Positions 17,986 through 27,239 of a stretch of 51,030 nucleotides of DNA are shown here, in pieces. The position numbers and the translations under genes were made by a program. The stretch is taken from assembly GCA_003719395.1 (NCBI GenBank), contig RHMC01000036.1, positions 1-51,030 on the forward strand, given 5' to 3'. This stretch comes from Streptomyces altiplanensis. Its GTDB lineage: Bacteria; Actinomycetota; Actinomycetes; Streptomycetales; Streptomycetaceae. Position 1 is the stretch's first letter, and each line of letters opens with the position of its first letter. The notes beneath the pieces were generated by a model. The model was given only the letters and a program-made list of their open reading frames with translations, did not search any database and was not told the origin of the DNA.

Positions 17986-19110
17986 GGCAGCTCCCGGAGC
18001 ATCGTCATGGTGCGGGCCATCAGGCCGGGCACGTCGGCGTCGCGGACGCCGTCGAGCTGCCACTGCCCGATCTGCACGGACGCCTCCACGACCGGACGGA
18101 CGCGTGCGATCCGCCGCTCGTAGTACGTCGAGCAGCGCGTCGTCCCACTGCCCGGCGCCGGACAGCATCCGGGCGAGCACCCACGCGTCCTCCAGCGACA
18201 GGGCGGCGCCCTGGGCGAGGGTGGGCGGGCAGCAGTGGGCGGCGTCGCCGACGAGGACCACCCGGCCGCGGTGCCAGGAACCCTCCACCAGCATCCGGTC
18301 GAACCAGGTGTAGTTGACCTTCGCCGGGTCGGTGATGTGCGCGGTGATCTCCGGCCAGAACCCGCCGTACGCGGAGGCCAGGCGCCGCATTTCGTCGGCG
18401 TGGGAGCCGGCGGGTATCGAGGCGCGGTCGCGGTTGGCCTCGACGACGTACGCGTACAGGGTGGTGTCGCTGGTGGGGCAGTACCCGGCGATGTAGGCCG
18501 GGCCGCCGTACGCGAGGTCGGTGCGCACCACGCCGGCCGGACGCGGGGCGGCGACGCGCCAGATGGCCATGCCGGTCGGCTCGGGCCTGACCGTGATGCC
18601 GATCGCCGCGCGGGTGGCGGAGCCCAGGCCGTCGGCGGCGATCACCAGGTCGTAGCGGCCCTCGGCGCCGTCGCTGAGGCGGACGGACACGCCGTCGGCG
18701 TCCTGCTCCAGTGTCTCCACTCTGGTGCCCAGGCGTACGCGGGCCCCGCTCGCCCGGACGGCGTCGGTCAGGATCTGCTGCAGCCGGGGGCGCTGCATGC
18801 CGACCGTGGCGGGCAGGTCGTCGCCGCCGGTGCGCAGATCCTCGGCGACGTGCAGGGTGGTGCCGTCGGGGGCGGTGATACCGACCGAGCCGAAACCGAA
18901 GCCGGACTCCTGCACCTGCTCCCAGACACCCAGTTCACGCAGGACGCGCAGGGCGTTGCCCTGGAGGGTGATGCCGGAGCCGGCGGTGACGTTCCAGTCG
19001 TCCTTGGCCTCGATCAGGTCCACCGCGAGTCCGGCGCGGCGCAGCAGGACCGTCACGGCGTTGCCGGCGGCGCCACCGCCGACGACGAGGACCGTACGGG
19101 GTGTGGTCAT
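17982..19110 (-). CDS. FAD-dependent aromatic-ring monooxygenase, frameshifted near the end
   Basis: About 376 residues, from ATG 19110. Group A flavoprotein monooxygenase motifs: FAD-binding VVGGGAAGNAVTVLLRRAG at the N-terminus, the ADGLGSATRAAIG segment near 160, and GDAAHCCPPTLAQGAALSLEDA near 290. It resembles salicylate and 3-hydroxybenzoate hydroxylases, which add a ring hydroxyl with NAD(P)H and O2. A shift near 18120 moves the last 45 residues (RRIARVRPVVEASVQIGQWQ ... MLRELP) to another frame. It would produce the dihydroxylated substrate for the VOC dioxygenase; this is inference from the operon. Confidence 0.84.
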
Positions 19111-19133
19111 GGGGAACTCCCTTGTTCCTCGGG

Positions 19134-20125
19134 CTACTTGACGGCGATCGGATTGACGGGGGAGCCGACGGCCCCGGTGATGGGCAGCGGGGCGGCGGTG
19201 AGCCAGAACTCGTACACGCCGTCGGCCGCGCAGTCCTCGGCGAGCGCGTCCGGGTCCCACATCTCGCCGATGAGCAGCCCGAGGTGGGGGATGGCGACCT
19301 GGTGCAGCGGCTGGAAGGCGTGCTCGAACTCGTTGGGCCGCACCTCGAAGCCCCAGGTGTCGGTGGCGATCGCGGCGATCTCCGTGCCGCGCAGCCAGCC
19401 GGCGGTGGTGAAGGACAGACCGGGCGCGGGACCGCCGGCGTAGTCGCCCCAGCCTCCCCCACCGCCTTCGGCGTGGGGGGACCCCCGCCGGCGGACCCGG
19501 GCGAGCTGTCCGGTGCGTACGACGACGAGGTCGCCGCGCCCGACGGTCACGCCCTGGGCCTCGGCGGTGGCGATCAGGTGCTCCTCGGTGATCGCGAAAC
19601 CGTCGGGCAGCTCGCCCTCTTCTCCGATCGCCCGGCCCACGTCGAGCAGGACACCGCGTCCGGCCACGTGCGGGGCCATGTGCTCGATGCCGGTGACCAG
19701 GTCGCCGTCGGAGGTGACGACCTGCTCGGCCGGGCGGCCGTTCCACGCCTTGCCGTGGTCGAAGATGTGCCCGAGCCCGTCCCACTGGGTGGAGCACTGC
19801 AGGGGCATGGCGATCACGTCGTCGGCGCGCCGATGCCGTGCGGGAGCCCCTGGTTGCCGAGGGCGGCGTCGGTGCCGGTGTCGAGCATGGTGTGGACGGG
19901 GTTGGTCCGCCGCCGCCAGCCCTTCTGGGGGCCGTTGATGTCGAAGCGCTGGGAGAGGGAGAAGCTGACGCCCCGCCGGACGAGCGCGGCGCCCTCGCGG
20001 CGTTTGGCCTCGTCGAGGAAGTTGAGGGTGCCCAGTACGTCGTCCTCGCCCCAGCGGCCCCAGTTGGAGTACGCCTCGGCGGCCCGCGCGACCGCGCCCT
20101 CGGGGTCGTGCCGGTCGTGCGTCAT
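19134..20125 (-). CDS. Cyclase-family (kynurenine-formamidase-like) metal hydrolase, frameshifted
   Basis: About 330 residues from ATG 20125, overlapping the FAH gene stop (ATGA). The metal-binding region of the cyclase family is present: QCSTQWDGLGHIFDHGKAWNG near residue 110, then GRGVLLDVGRA and the C-terminal catalytic region SFTTAGWLRGTEIAAIATDTWGFE. One shift near 19830 separates the first 100 residues. Between VRTGQLARV and GWGDYAGG about 10 residues (RRRGSPHAEGGGG) are encoded by a palindromic repeat (19456) and look like an in-frame insertion. Family members hydrolyse amides or lactones, for example N-formylkynurenine or isatin. The exact reaction in this operon is not known. Confidence 0.8.
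19456..19479. repeat. GC-rich palindromic repeat with CTTCGG loop, copy 2
   Basis: CCCCCA-c-CGCC, loop TTC, GGCG-TGGGGG form a hairpin with one bulge, followed by GACCCCCGCC. It is read through in frame by the cyclase-family gene and adds a Gly-rich insert. Same architecture as the copy at 14743. Confidence 0.6.
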
Positions 20126-21120
20126 GACGCCTCCGCCACGCAGCGGGTGCGCTGGGCGCCGAGCCCGGTGATCGAGCCGTCCATGACGTCACCGCCTCGC
20201 AGCAGCCGGCCCCAGTGCATGCCGTTGCCGGCCGGGGAGCCGGTCAGCACCAGGTCGCCGGGCAGGAGACGGGCGGTCCGGGAGGCGTACGCCACCATGC
20301 GCGCCACGTTGAAGATCATGTCCTTGGTGGACTCGTCCTGCATGGTCTCGCCGTTCAGCTTCAGCGTCAGCCGCAGGTCGTCGGGGTCGGCCACCGACTC
20401 GGCGGGCACGATCCAGGGGCCGAGCGGGGTGAAGCCGGGCGCGTTCTTGGAGCGCAGCCAGTCGGTGCCGATCTGGGGCATGTCCCGCCGGAAGACGGTG
20501 GCGCGGTCGGTGAGGTCGTTGGCGATGGTGTAGCCGGCGACGCAGCGCAGGGCTTCCTCGACGGGCACCCGGTACGCGGGCCGGCCGATCACGGCCGTCA
20601 ACTCCAGTTCCCAGTCCGGCTTCTGGGCCCAGGCGGGCAGCACGACGTCGTCGTACGGACCCGTGATCGCGCTCGGCAGGCCGATGAACACGTACGGCAG
20701 GTCCTCGGCCGCCCGCCGGTCCATGATCTCCGCCGCCTCGGCGCGCCGCTCCTCCTCGGAGCGGTCGTCGGCGGGGTCCCGGTGCGCGACGTGCAGGTCG
20801 ATCACGTGCTGCCGGTAGTTCGCCCCCGACTGGAACACCTGCCGCGGTTCGACGGGCGCGTGCACCCGGAAGTCCGCCAGCGGCTTCCGTTCGAGGCCGC
20901 TCTCACCGGCCAGCGTCCGCAGCCGTGGCAGAGCCGTCTCCCAGCGGTCCAGCAGGCTCCGGACCGTCAACCCCTCGTCGTCGAAGGCGACTTCCAGATC
21001 GAGCACCTGGGCGTCGGGGGTGACGAGGGCGGGGAAGGCCGGCCCGTCCGGGGCCGAGAGGGTGCCAAGGGCGAAGGGACCGGCGAAGAGCGCGGACGCG
21101 GATTCGGGTTTCACGGACAT
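20122..21120 (-). CDS. Fumarylacetoacetate hydrolase-family protein
   Basis: An intact 332-residue protein and the first gene of the minus-strand catabolic operon. FAH-fold motifs: VFQSGANYRQHVIDLH near residue 115, PDWELELTAVIG near 180 (acidic metal ligands), AGYTIANDLTDRATV near 205, and LPGDLVLTGSPAGNGMHWGRLLRGGD near 295. It is nearer to the 2-keto-4-pentenoate hydratase/ureidoglycolate-lyase-like subgroup than the FAH gene at 14791. It likely acts on a ring-cleavage product. The stop overlaps the cyclase gene start. The upstream region up to 21250 is shared with the LysR gene and holds the palindrome at 21183. Confidence 0.86.
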   Translation of the reverse strand: MSVKPESASALFAGPFALGTLSAPDGPAFPALVTPDAQVLDLEVAFDDEGLTVRSLLDRWETALPRLRTLAGESGLERKPLADFRVHAPVEPRQVFQSGANYRQHVIDLHVAHRDPADDRSEEERRAEAAEIMDRRAAEDLPYVFIGLPSAITGPYDDVVLPAWAQKPDWELELTAVIGRPAYRVPVEEALRCVAGYTIANDLTDRATVFRRDMPQIGTDWLRSKNAPGFTPLGPWIVPAESVADPDDLRLTLKLNGETMQDESTKDMIFNVARMVAYASRTARLLPGDLVLTGSPAGNGMHWGRLLRGGDVMDGSITGLGAQRTRCVAEAS

Positions 21121-21182
21121 GTCCTCCTGATTGCGGTGTGACTAATCTGGACCCATCACCTCCGATCAGGGAAATAGATTCT

Positions 21183-21201
21183 GTGGATGGTCGGCATCCA
21201 C
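21183..21201. promoter_or_regulatory. GTGGATG-N5-CATCCAC palindrome, candidate LysR operator
   Basis: A perfect inverted repeat with 7-base arms and a 5-base spacer, lying in the 129-base divergent region between the catabolic operon (start 21120) and the LysR gene (start 21250). LysR regulators bind dyad sites in exactly this position to control the divergent operon and themselves. The site is closer to the regulator than to the operon. Binding is inferred from position and symmetry only. Confidence 0.45.
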
Positions 21202-21249
21202 CGCGTTTATTCCTCCCTGTTCGGTGCCGCACCGCCAAGGGGAAGCCCC

Positions 21250-22166
21250 GTGAACCTGTCCCGCCTCGACCTCAACCTCGTCGTCGCCCTGCGCGCCCTC
21301 CTGGAGGAACGCAACGTCACCCGCGCCGGGCAGCGTGTCGGGCTCAGCCAGCCCGCGATGAGCGCGGCCCTGGCCCGCCTGCGCCGCCACTTCGACGACG
21401 ACCTGCTCGCCCGGGTCGGCGGTCACTACGAACTCACCGCTCTCGGACAGGTCCTCCTCGACCGCACCTCCACCGCCTACGACGTGCTGGAACGCCTCTT
21501 CGCCAGCCAGGCCGACTTCGACCCGGACAAGGAGAGCCGCGAGTTCAGGCTGGTGGCGTCCGACTACGCCGTCGCCGTCTTCGGCGCCGAACTGGCCCGG
21601 GTCGTGCACGAGGAGGCCCCCGGCATCCGGCTGCGCTTCACCCAGACGCCGCCCACCGTGGTGGACGACACGCCGCCCTGCTGAGCGCCACCGACGGCCT
21701 GCTCATGCCGCACGGCGTCACCAGCGACTTCCCCGCCACCGACCTCTACGAGGACCGCTGGGTCTTCCTCGTCGCGGACGACCACCCGAGCGTCGTCGAC
21801 CGGATCACCCGGCAGGACCTGGCCCGGCTGCCGTGGGTCACCTACCAGCGGACCTACGACGCCCCGGCCGTACGCCAGCTCGGCATGCTGGGCGTCGAGC
21901 CGCGCGTGGAGGTCTCCGTGGACAGCTTCCAGCTGCTGCCGCTGCTGGTGGCGGGCACCCGGCGCGTCGCCCTGGTCCAGGCACGTCTCGCCCGGCTCCT
22001 CGCACCGCTCGCCGCCGTTCGCGTACTGGAGCCGCCGTACGAGGCCGTCCCCCTGCGCGAGGCGCTGTGGTGGCATCCGGTGCACACGCACGACGCGGCC
22101 CACATCTGGCTGCGCGAGACGGCCGCGCGGGTCGGCAGGCGGCTGGCGGACACGCACCGGATGTAA
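21250..22166 (+). CDS. LysR-family transcriptional regulator, frameshifted
   Basis: About 305 residues from GTG 21250. The N-terminal winged HTH reads NLSRLDLNLVVALRALLEERNVTRAGQRVGLSQPAMSAALARLR, of the NodD/NahR-like type. One shift near 21672 splits the effector domain (TPPTVVDD, then LLSATDGLLMPHGV). The second half contains the co-inducer pocket region (EDRWVFLVADDHPSV, VDSFQLLPLLVAGTRRVALV) and ends at TAA 22164-22166. It is divergent from the nine-gene aromatic operon, so it is the likely activator of that operon, responding to its substrate or an intermediate. Confidence 0.83.
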
Positions 22167-22404
22167 GACGCGCCCCGCGACGGGTGGGCCCCGCGCGCAC
22201 CCGGTGCTCCGGCCCCGGCACCACGAGGGTATCCACGCCCTGGATCAGCGGCATCGGAAAATCGGATTGCGCCAGGGGTGGGCAGGCCGGTGCCCGGAAC
22301 GCATAGTCGTGGCACATCACGCGCCCGTACGCCGACGCCTCTCCGTCACCGGACCCGTCCGCCGTGCGGCGCCGCCTTCCCGCCTCGCGCCCTGGAGTGC
22401 CGCC

Positions 22405-23679
22405 ATGCCCGCTCCCCCTGCCCTGCCCGCCCGTGACCACGGTGCCTCTCCGGCCGTGCCCGGCAGGCTGCCCGCCGTCCTGCTGATGGCCGGCAGCTGC
22501 CTGCCCGTCCTCGGCGCGGTCCTGCTCGCCCCGGTGCTGCCCCGCATGCAGGACCATTTCGGGGGAGTGGCCGGCAGTGCGGCCCTGGTGCCTCTCGTAC
22601 TGACGGTCCCGGCCCTGTCGCTGGCCCTGCTCGCCCCGTTCGCGGGCGTCGTCGTCGACCGGCTCGGACGCAAACGCCTGCTGGTCACGTCCACCGTCCT
22701 GTACGCGCTGTTCGGCACCGCCCCGCTGTGGCTGGACTCGCTGTACGCCATCGTGCTCAGCCGCGTTCTGGTGGGCGTCGCCGAGGCGGCCGTCATGACC
22801 GCCTGCACCACGCTGATCGGCGACTACTACACCGGGCGGGTCCGCGACCGGTACCTCGCACTGCAGACGATGTGCGCCTCGGCGTCCGCCACGGTCTTCT
22901 TCGTGCTGGGAGGCGCCCTGGGCGCGGTCGGCTGGCGTGCGCCCTTCTGGCTGTACGCGGCCGGCCTGCTGCTCGCCCCGCTGATGGCCCGGGCCCTGCC
23001 CGCGCCCGGCCCGGCCGGCCCCGCCGGCGCATCGGAGGCCGGCGGCGCAGCGGAGGCCGGCGGCGCAGCGGAGGCCGGGAGGCAGCCGCGGCCGTTCCCC
23101 CTGCGGCACATGGCGGGCATCTGTCTGCTGACCGTCTTCGGCGCCGTCGTGTTCTACACCGTGCCGGTGGAGATGGCGTACCTCCTCGACGACCTGGACG
23201 TGGGCTCCACCGGTGTGATCGGCGCCGTCACAGCGGTCGCCAGCGCCGCCACCGTCCTCGGCTCCGTCGTCTTCACCCGGCTCACCGACCGCCCGCGACG
23301 CCGTCTGCCGGCCCTCTTCCTGCTGTGCGCCGCCGGTTTCCTCCTCATGGGGACGGCCGACAGCCCGCCCCTGCTGATCGTGGGGGCCGTGGTGAACTGC
23401 GTCGGTACGGGGCTGCTTCTGCCGTCGCTGCTGACACTGGCGATGTCCCGGCTCGACTTCGCCGACCGGGGACGCGGCACCGGCCTGTGGACGTCGGCGT
23501 TCTTCCTCGGCGAGTTCGTCTGTCCGCTGGTCCTCCTGGGCGGCAAGGGCGCCCTCGGTGATCTCGCCTCGGCCGTCGGACTGCTCGGCGTGGTCACCGC
23601 GCTGGTCTCGGCGGCGCTCCTGCCCCTCACCCGCCGGACGCCCGCGAAGCCGCCCCGGCACGCTCCCGGGCAACCCTGA
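22405..23679 (+). CDS. MFS transporter (12-TM drug-export type)
   Basis: An intact 424-residue major facilitator. Twelve hydrophobic segments can be followed, with the MFS signature between helices 2 and 3 (GVVVDRLGRKRLLV) near residue 85. The central loop between helices 6 and 7 carries an ASEAGGAAEAGG repeat. The subgroup looks like DHA1 drug-proton antiporters; the substrate is unknown. The ATG at 22405 follows CTGGAGTGC. There are about 240 bases between the LysR gene and this start with no recognisable gene, so it probably has its own promoter. It is convergent with the TPR gene at 23895. Confidence 0.82.
   Translation: MPAPPALPARDHGASPAVPGRLPAVLLMAGSCLPVLGAVLLAPVLPRMQDHFGGVAGSAALVPLVLTVPALSLALLAPFAGVVVDRLGRKRLLVTSTVLYALFGTAPLWLDSLYAIVLSRVLVGVAEAAVMTACTTLIGDYYTGRVRDRYLALQTMCASASATVFFVLGGALGAVGWRAPFWLYAAGLLLAPLMARALPAPGPAGPAGASEAGGAAEAGGAAEAGRQPRPFPLRHMAGICLLTVFGAVVFYTVPVEMAYLLDDLDVGSTGVIGAVTAVASAATVLGSVVFTRLTDRPRRRLPALFLLCAAGFLLMGTADSPPLLIVGAVVNCVGTGLLLPSLLTLAMSRLDFADRGRGTGLWTSAFFLGEFVCPLVLLGGKGALGDLASAVGLLGVVTALVSAALLPLTRRTPAKPPRHAPGQP
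23023..23076 (+). repeat. Three 18-base tandem repeats in the MFS central loop
   Basis: Unit GGCGGCGCAGCGGAGGCC, the first copy with two changes, the second and third identical. Each codes in frame for GGAAEA. Length variation here would only change the cytoplasmic loop. Confidence 0.85.
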
Positions 23680-23894
23680 CCGTCCGAGGTGACCGCACCG
23701 GCGCCGCCACGGCCGGCCGGCGCACGACCGGCTCCGGTCGCGGTACGACGTGGGCGTGCTCGTGCGGGCCGCCGCGTGCCGTGTCCTCGATGGGCAGGCG
23801 GGCCGGCCTGCGGGCACACGGCACCGGGGAGCCGAGGGGCCTTCCCGGTCCGTGGCCGGTGGTCACGCGCCGCCGGCCGGTCCGGAAGCCGGGA

Positions 23895-25290
23895 TCAGGC
23901 CGACGCCTGGGCAGCGGCGCGTTCCCTGGAGGCCGCGGCGCGTACGGGATCGACGAGAACCTCCTCCAGGCGGGCCTGGGCCGACCAGTTGTACGGGCAG
24001 ACCGGGCGCAGCTGGATGCGCTCGCTCAGCAGCGTGCGCGCGAGGTCCGTCCGCCGGGCGCGCAAGGACGCCTCGACGAGGGTGCGCTGGACGGCGTCCC
24101 GCTGGGCGTGGCTGCCGCCGAACTCACCGAGCCGGTCGCGGACCGGGAGCAGGAGGTCCACCGCCCCGTCGTACTCGCCCTTCCCGTAAGCGATCAGCGC
24201 CCGGCAGACCGGGAGGCCGATCTCCGCGGTCATGTCCCGGTTGGAGACACGGGGCCCTGCCCCGGCCACCCACCCCTGCCGGTCCCGCACCAGGCGCTCG
24301 GCTTCCGTGATGCGGCCGGCGCCCACGTAAGCCATGACGGCATGGGCGTCGTTGAACGCGTAGTGGGCTCCGTCGCCGCGGCTCTCCCAGGCGTCGGCCA
24401 GCCGGTTCCACCGTGCGCTCTGGTCGTTCTGCGCGAGGTGCAGCCGCCACAGCAGAGCGGAGGCGTCCAGCAGTTCCATCGCCACGGCCGAAGAACCCTC
24501 GTGGTGCAGGGAGGCGTCGTAGATGTCGAGGACGCGGGCGGTGTCACCGGATTCCAGCGCGAACAGGGCGTAGTGCCACCAGTTGTGAACGGTGAGGAGC
24601 GTACCGTTCGCCCAGTCCCCGCTGCGGGCGTCGAGGAAGCGGACTCCGTCCTTGAAGCGGCCGCGCATCTCGTACGTGTGCACCACGCCGTGGATGCCCC
24701 AGACGTCGTGCGGGTGGCGGGCGAGGGCTGCCAGGCCGACCTGTTCCGCCCGCTCGTAGTGCCCGCTCTCCTCCAGGCCGAAGGCGTACATGCCGAGCAG
24801 CGGGCCGCGGTGCGGGTCGTCCTCGTCCCAGGCGCCGAGCGCGCCGCCGACGCGGTCCCGCAGACGTCGGGCGTTGCCCGTGAGGAAGTCGGCCTGGTGG
24901 CCGGCGAACAGCGCCAGCGCGTCGTGGGGGTGGCCGGCCGTGAGGTCGCCGAGCAGGGCGCCGGCGCCGTGGACGTCACCGTCGAGCCAGGCGGCCGCGG
25001 CGGCGAGGTGCATGCGTTCGCGTGGATCAGCGCGTCCTCGTCGAGGCCGGACCGGTACCGGAGGAGGGCCGGCGTGCCGCGGCCGCGTCCCTCTCCTCCG
25101 TGCCCAGCACTCCGAGATAGGCGAGGAAGACGTGCCCCATGACGGACCGGGGCGACGCCGCGAGCACCGACTTGGCCGTGTCGAGCACGCGCGGCCGGAA
25201 GAAGAGCAGGTCGTCGACGGCTTGTTCGTACCTCAGGAGGGCGTCGGCGCCGGTATGGCTCATGCGCTGCCCGTGACGGTCCGCTGTCAT
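23895..25290 (-). CDS. TTC38-like tetratricopeptide repeat protein, frameshifted
   Basis: About 465 residues from ATG 25290 (TADRHGQRMSHTG). The first 75 residues include LLRYEQAVDDLLFFRPRVLDTA; a shift near 25060-25020 leads to the rest (MHLAAAAAWLDGDVHGAGALLGDL). Helical hairpins of TPR type repeat through the protein: HPHDALALFAGHQADFL, GMYAFGLEESGHYERAEQVGLAAL, HDVWGIHGVVHTYEMRGRFKDGVRFL, TVHNWWHYALFALESGD. This arrangement matches the TTC38 family of uncharacterised proteins found in bacteria and animals. It is cytoplasmic with no signal sequence. It is divergent from the iron-box MFS gene, leaving about 220 bases between them. Confidence 0.72.
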
Positions 25291-25472
25291 TGCTCGCTCC
25301 CGGGAGGCGGTCGGTACGGATACGGCGGGCCGGTCCGCCGACCGGCCCGAACCAGTGACTGCCCACGCCGTACGCCCGGGGAACGCCCCGGCGTTCACTC
25401 CTTGGGGTCGAAGCGGAGCCGCACCGCGTCCGAGGGGACGGAACCGGACCTGGTGCACGACACCCCGACAAG

Positions 25473-25491
25473 GTTGGTTAGGCTCGCCTAA
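25473..25491 (+). promoter_or_regulatory. Iron box (DmdR/IdeR-type operator)
   Basis: The 19-mer GTTGGTTAGGCTCGCCTAA agrees with the actinobacterial iron box TTAGGTTAGGCTAACCTAA at 15 of 19 positions, including the central TTAGGCT and the right arm CCTAA. It lies 20 bases before the ATG of the MFS gene at 25512, a position where a bound repressor would block transcription. DmdR1 with Fe(II) should repress, so the gene would be expressed under iron limitation. The divergent TPR gene starts 183 bases away on the other side. Confidence 0.72.
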
Positions 25492-25511
25492 GTAATCTTC
25501 GAGGGAGTTCC

Positions 25512-27044
25512 ATGACAACCATGACCGAGCAGACGCCCCACAGCACCCAGGGGCACCCCAGACGCTGGCTCATCCTGGGCGTGATCTGCCTGTCGCAGCT
25601 CGTGGTGATCCTCGACAACACCATCCTCAACGTCGCCGTCCCGACCCTCACCCGGGACTTGGGCGCCTCCGCCGCCGACGTCCAGTGGATCATCAACTCC
25701 TACGCGCTCGTCCAGTCCGGCCTGCTGCTCACCGCGGGCGGCGCGGCGGATCGCTACGGCCGCAAGAAGATGCTCCTGACCGGACTGGTGCTGTTCGGCC
25801 TCGGCTCGCTGGCCGCCGGAATCGCCCAGACCACCGGCCAGTTGATCGCCGCCCGGGCCGGGATGGGGGTGGGGGCGGCGCTGCTGCTGACCACCACGCT
25901 CGCGGTGGCGCTCCAGGTCTTCCCCGAGCCGGAACGCGTCAGGGCCATCGGCATCTGGGCAGCCGTCAACGCACTGGGCTTCGCCGCCGGGCCGCTGGTC
26001 GGCGGAGTGGTCCTCGCCCACTTCTGGTGGGGGGCGCTCTTCCTGGTCAACCTGCCGGTCGTGGTGCTCGGCCTGGTCGCGGCCGGCATCCTGGTGCCGG
26101 AGAGCACCGCCCCGCGCAGTGCCCGGCCCGACCTCCCGGGCGCGCTGCTGTCCACGATCGGCATGGCGTCCGTGGTCTACGTCGTCATCGCGGGGCCCGA
26201 ACACGGCTGGACCTCGGGCCCGGTCCTCGCGGGCGCCGCCCTCGCCGCCGCCTCCGCGACCGCCTTCGTACGGTGGGAACACCGCACCCCGCACCCCATG
26301 CTCGACCTCGGGTTCTTCCGGGACCGTACCTTCACCGGGGCCATCACCGGAGCGCTGCTGATCACCTTCGGCAGCGGCGGAGCCCTGTATCTGCTCACGC
26401 AGCAGTTGCAGTTCGTGCTGGGGTACGAGCCGTTGGAGGCGGGGCTGCGTACGGCCCCGTTCGCCCTGACCGTCGTCCTGCTGAACTTCACCGGCGTCGC
26501 CGCCCGCGCGAGCCGGGCCCTGGGCATCCCCGGTTCCGTGGCCCTCGGCATGGGACTGCTCGCGGCCGGCCTGGCGGCCGTCGCGGTGCTGGGCGCGCGG
26601 GGCTTCGGATACGGGGCGATGCTCGGCGGCCTGGTCCTGATGGGCATGGGCTGCGCGCTCGCCAACCCGGCCATGGCGGTGGCGGTCCTGAACGCGATAC
26701 CGCGCGAGAAGGCGGGCATCGGCGCCGCCGGGATCGAGGGCACCGTCACGGAGTTCGGCAACGGCCTCGGTGTCGCCGTTCTCGGTGCGGTGCTCAACTC
26801 CCGTTTCGCCGCGCTCATACCGGTCTCGGCGGCCTCGCTCCCGGCCGCCCTGGGCGCGGCCGGATCCGAGGACGAACGGCAACGGATCACGGACGCCTTC
26901 GCCTCCGGCGTGGAGACCAGCCAGCTGGCCGGTGCGGCGGCGGTGCTCCTCGGAGGGCTGTTCGCGGCGGCGCTCCTGCGCCGGGCGGAGAAGCAGGCGC
27001 TCTCCGCCGCGAGCCGGCCGTCCGCCGTGGCGGCGTCCGCCTGA
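25512..27044 (+). CDS. Iron-box-preceded MFS exporter (14-TM EmrB/QacA type)
   Basis: An intact 510-residue DHA2-type drug-proton antiporter. Helix 1 has the family motif LVVILDNTILNVAVPTL. The loop signature GGAADRYGRKKM is near residue 82 and the antiporter motif C region (ALGFAAGPLVGGVVLAHFWW) near 155. A late motif reads AGIGAAGIEGTVTEFGNGLG. GAGGGAG lies before the ATG. The iron box upstream suggests expression in iron starvation, so a siderophore or an iron-linked metabolite is a sensible candidate substrate. No siderophore synthase or receptor is in the window, so this stays inference. Confidence 0.87.
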   Translation: MTTMTEQTPHSTQGHPRRWLILGVICLSQLVVILDNTILNVAVPTLTRDLGASAADVQWIINSYALVQSGLLLTAGGAADRYGRKKMLLTGLVLFGLGSLAAGIAQTTGQLIAARAGMGVGAALLLTTTLAVALQVFPEPERVRAIGIWAAVNALGFAAGPLVGGVVLAHFWWGALFLVNLPVVVLGLVAAGILVPESTAPRSARPDLPGALLSTIGMASVVYVVIAGPEHGWTSGPVLAGAALAAASATAFVRWEHRTPHPMLDLGFFRDRTFTGAITGALLITFGSGGALYLLTQQLQFVLGYEPLEAGLRTAPFALTVVLLNFTGVAARASRALGIPGSVALGMGLLAAGLAAVAVLGARGFGYGAMLGGLVLMGMGCALANPAMAVAVLNAIPREKAGIGAAGIEGTVTEFGNGLGVAVLGAVLNSRFAALIPVSAASLPAALGAAGSEDERQRITDAFASGVETSQLAGAAAVLLGGLFAAALLRRAEKQALSAASRPSAVAASA

Positions 27045-27239
27045 CCCCGGCAACGGCCGGCGGCCGTGACACCGCGGGCAGCCGGGGGCCCTCGGCGGCG
27101 CGATCGCCGTGGCCGGAACGGACACACCCGCGGCCCCGTGTCGGAAAGCCCACGGGACCGGCTCCTTCCGGATCACCGGCACCCAGGGGATCCTGAGGGC
27201 CGACGGGACCGGCCGGCGGCCCGGACAGCGAGGTGAGAG

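Noticed and set aside
16972..19797. A giant fused monooxygenase-amidohydrolase protein
   Set aside because: The run-through frame crosses normal start/stop overlaps (17982-17985) and is caused by a frameshift near the end of the monooxygenase.
23023..23076. Tandem repeats considered as a CRISPR-like or regulatory array
   Set aside because: They are contiguous 18-base in-frame coding repeats without spacers inside an MFS loop.
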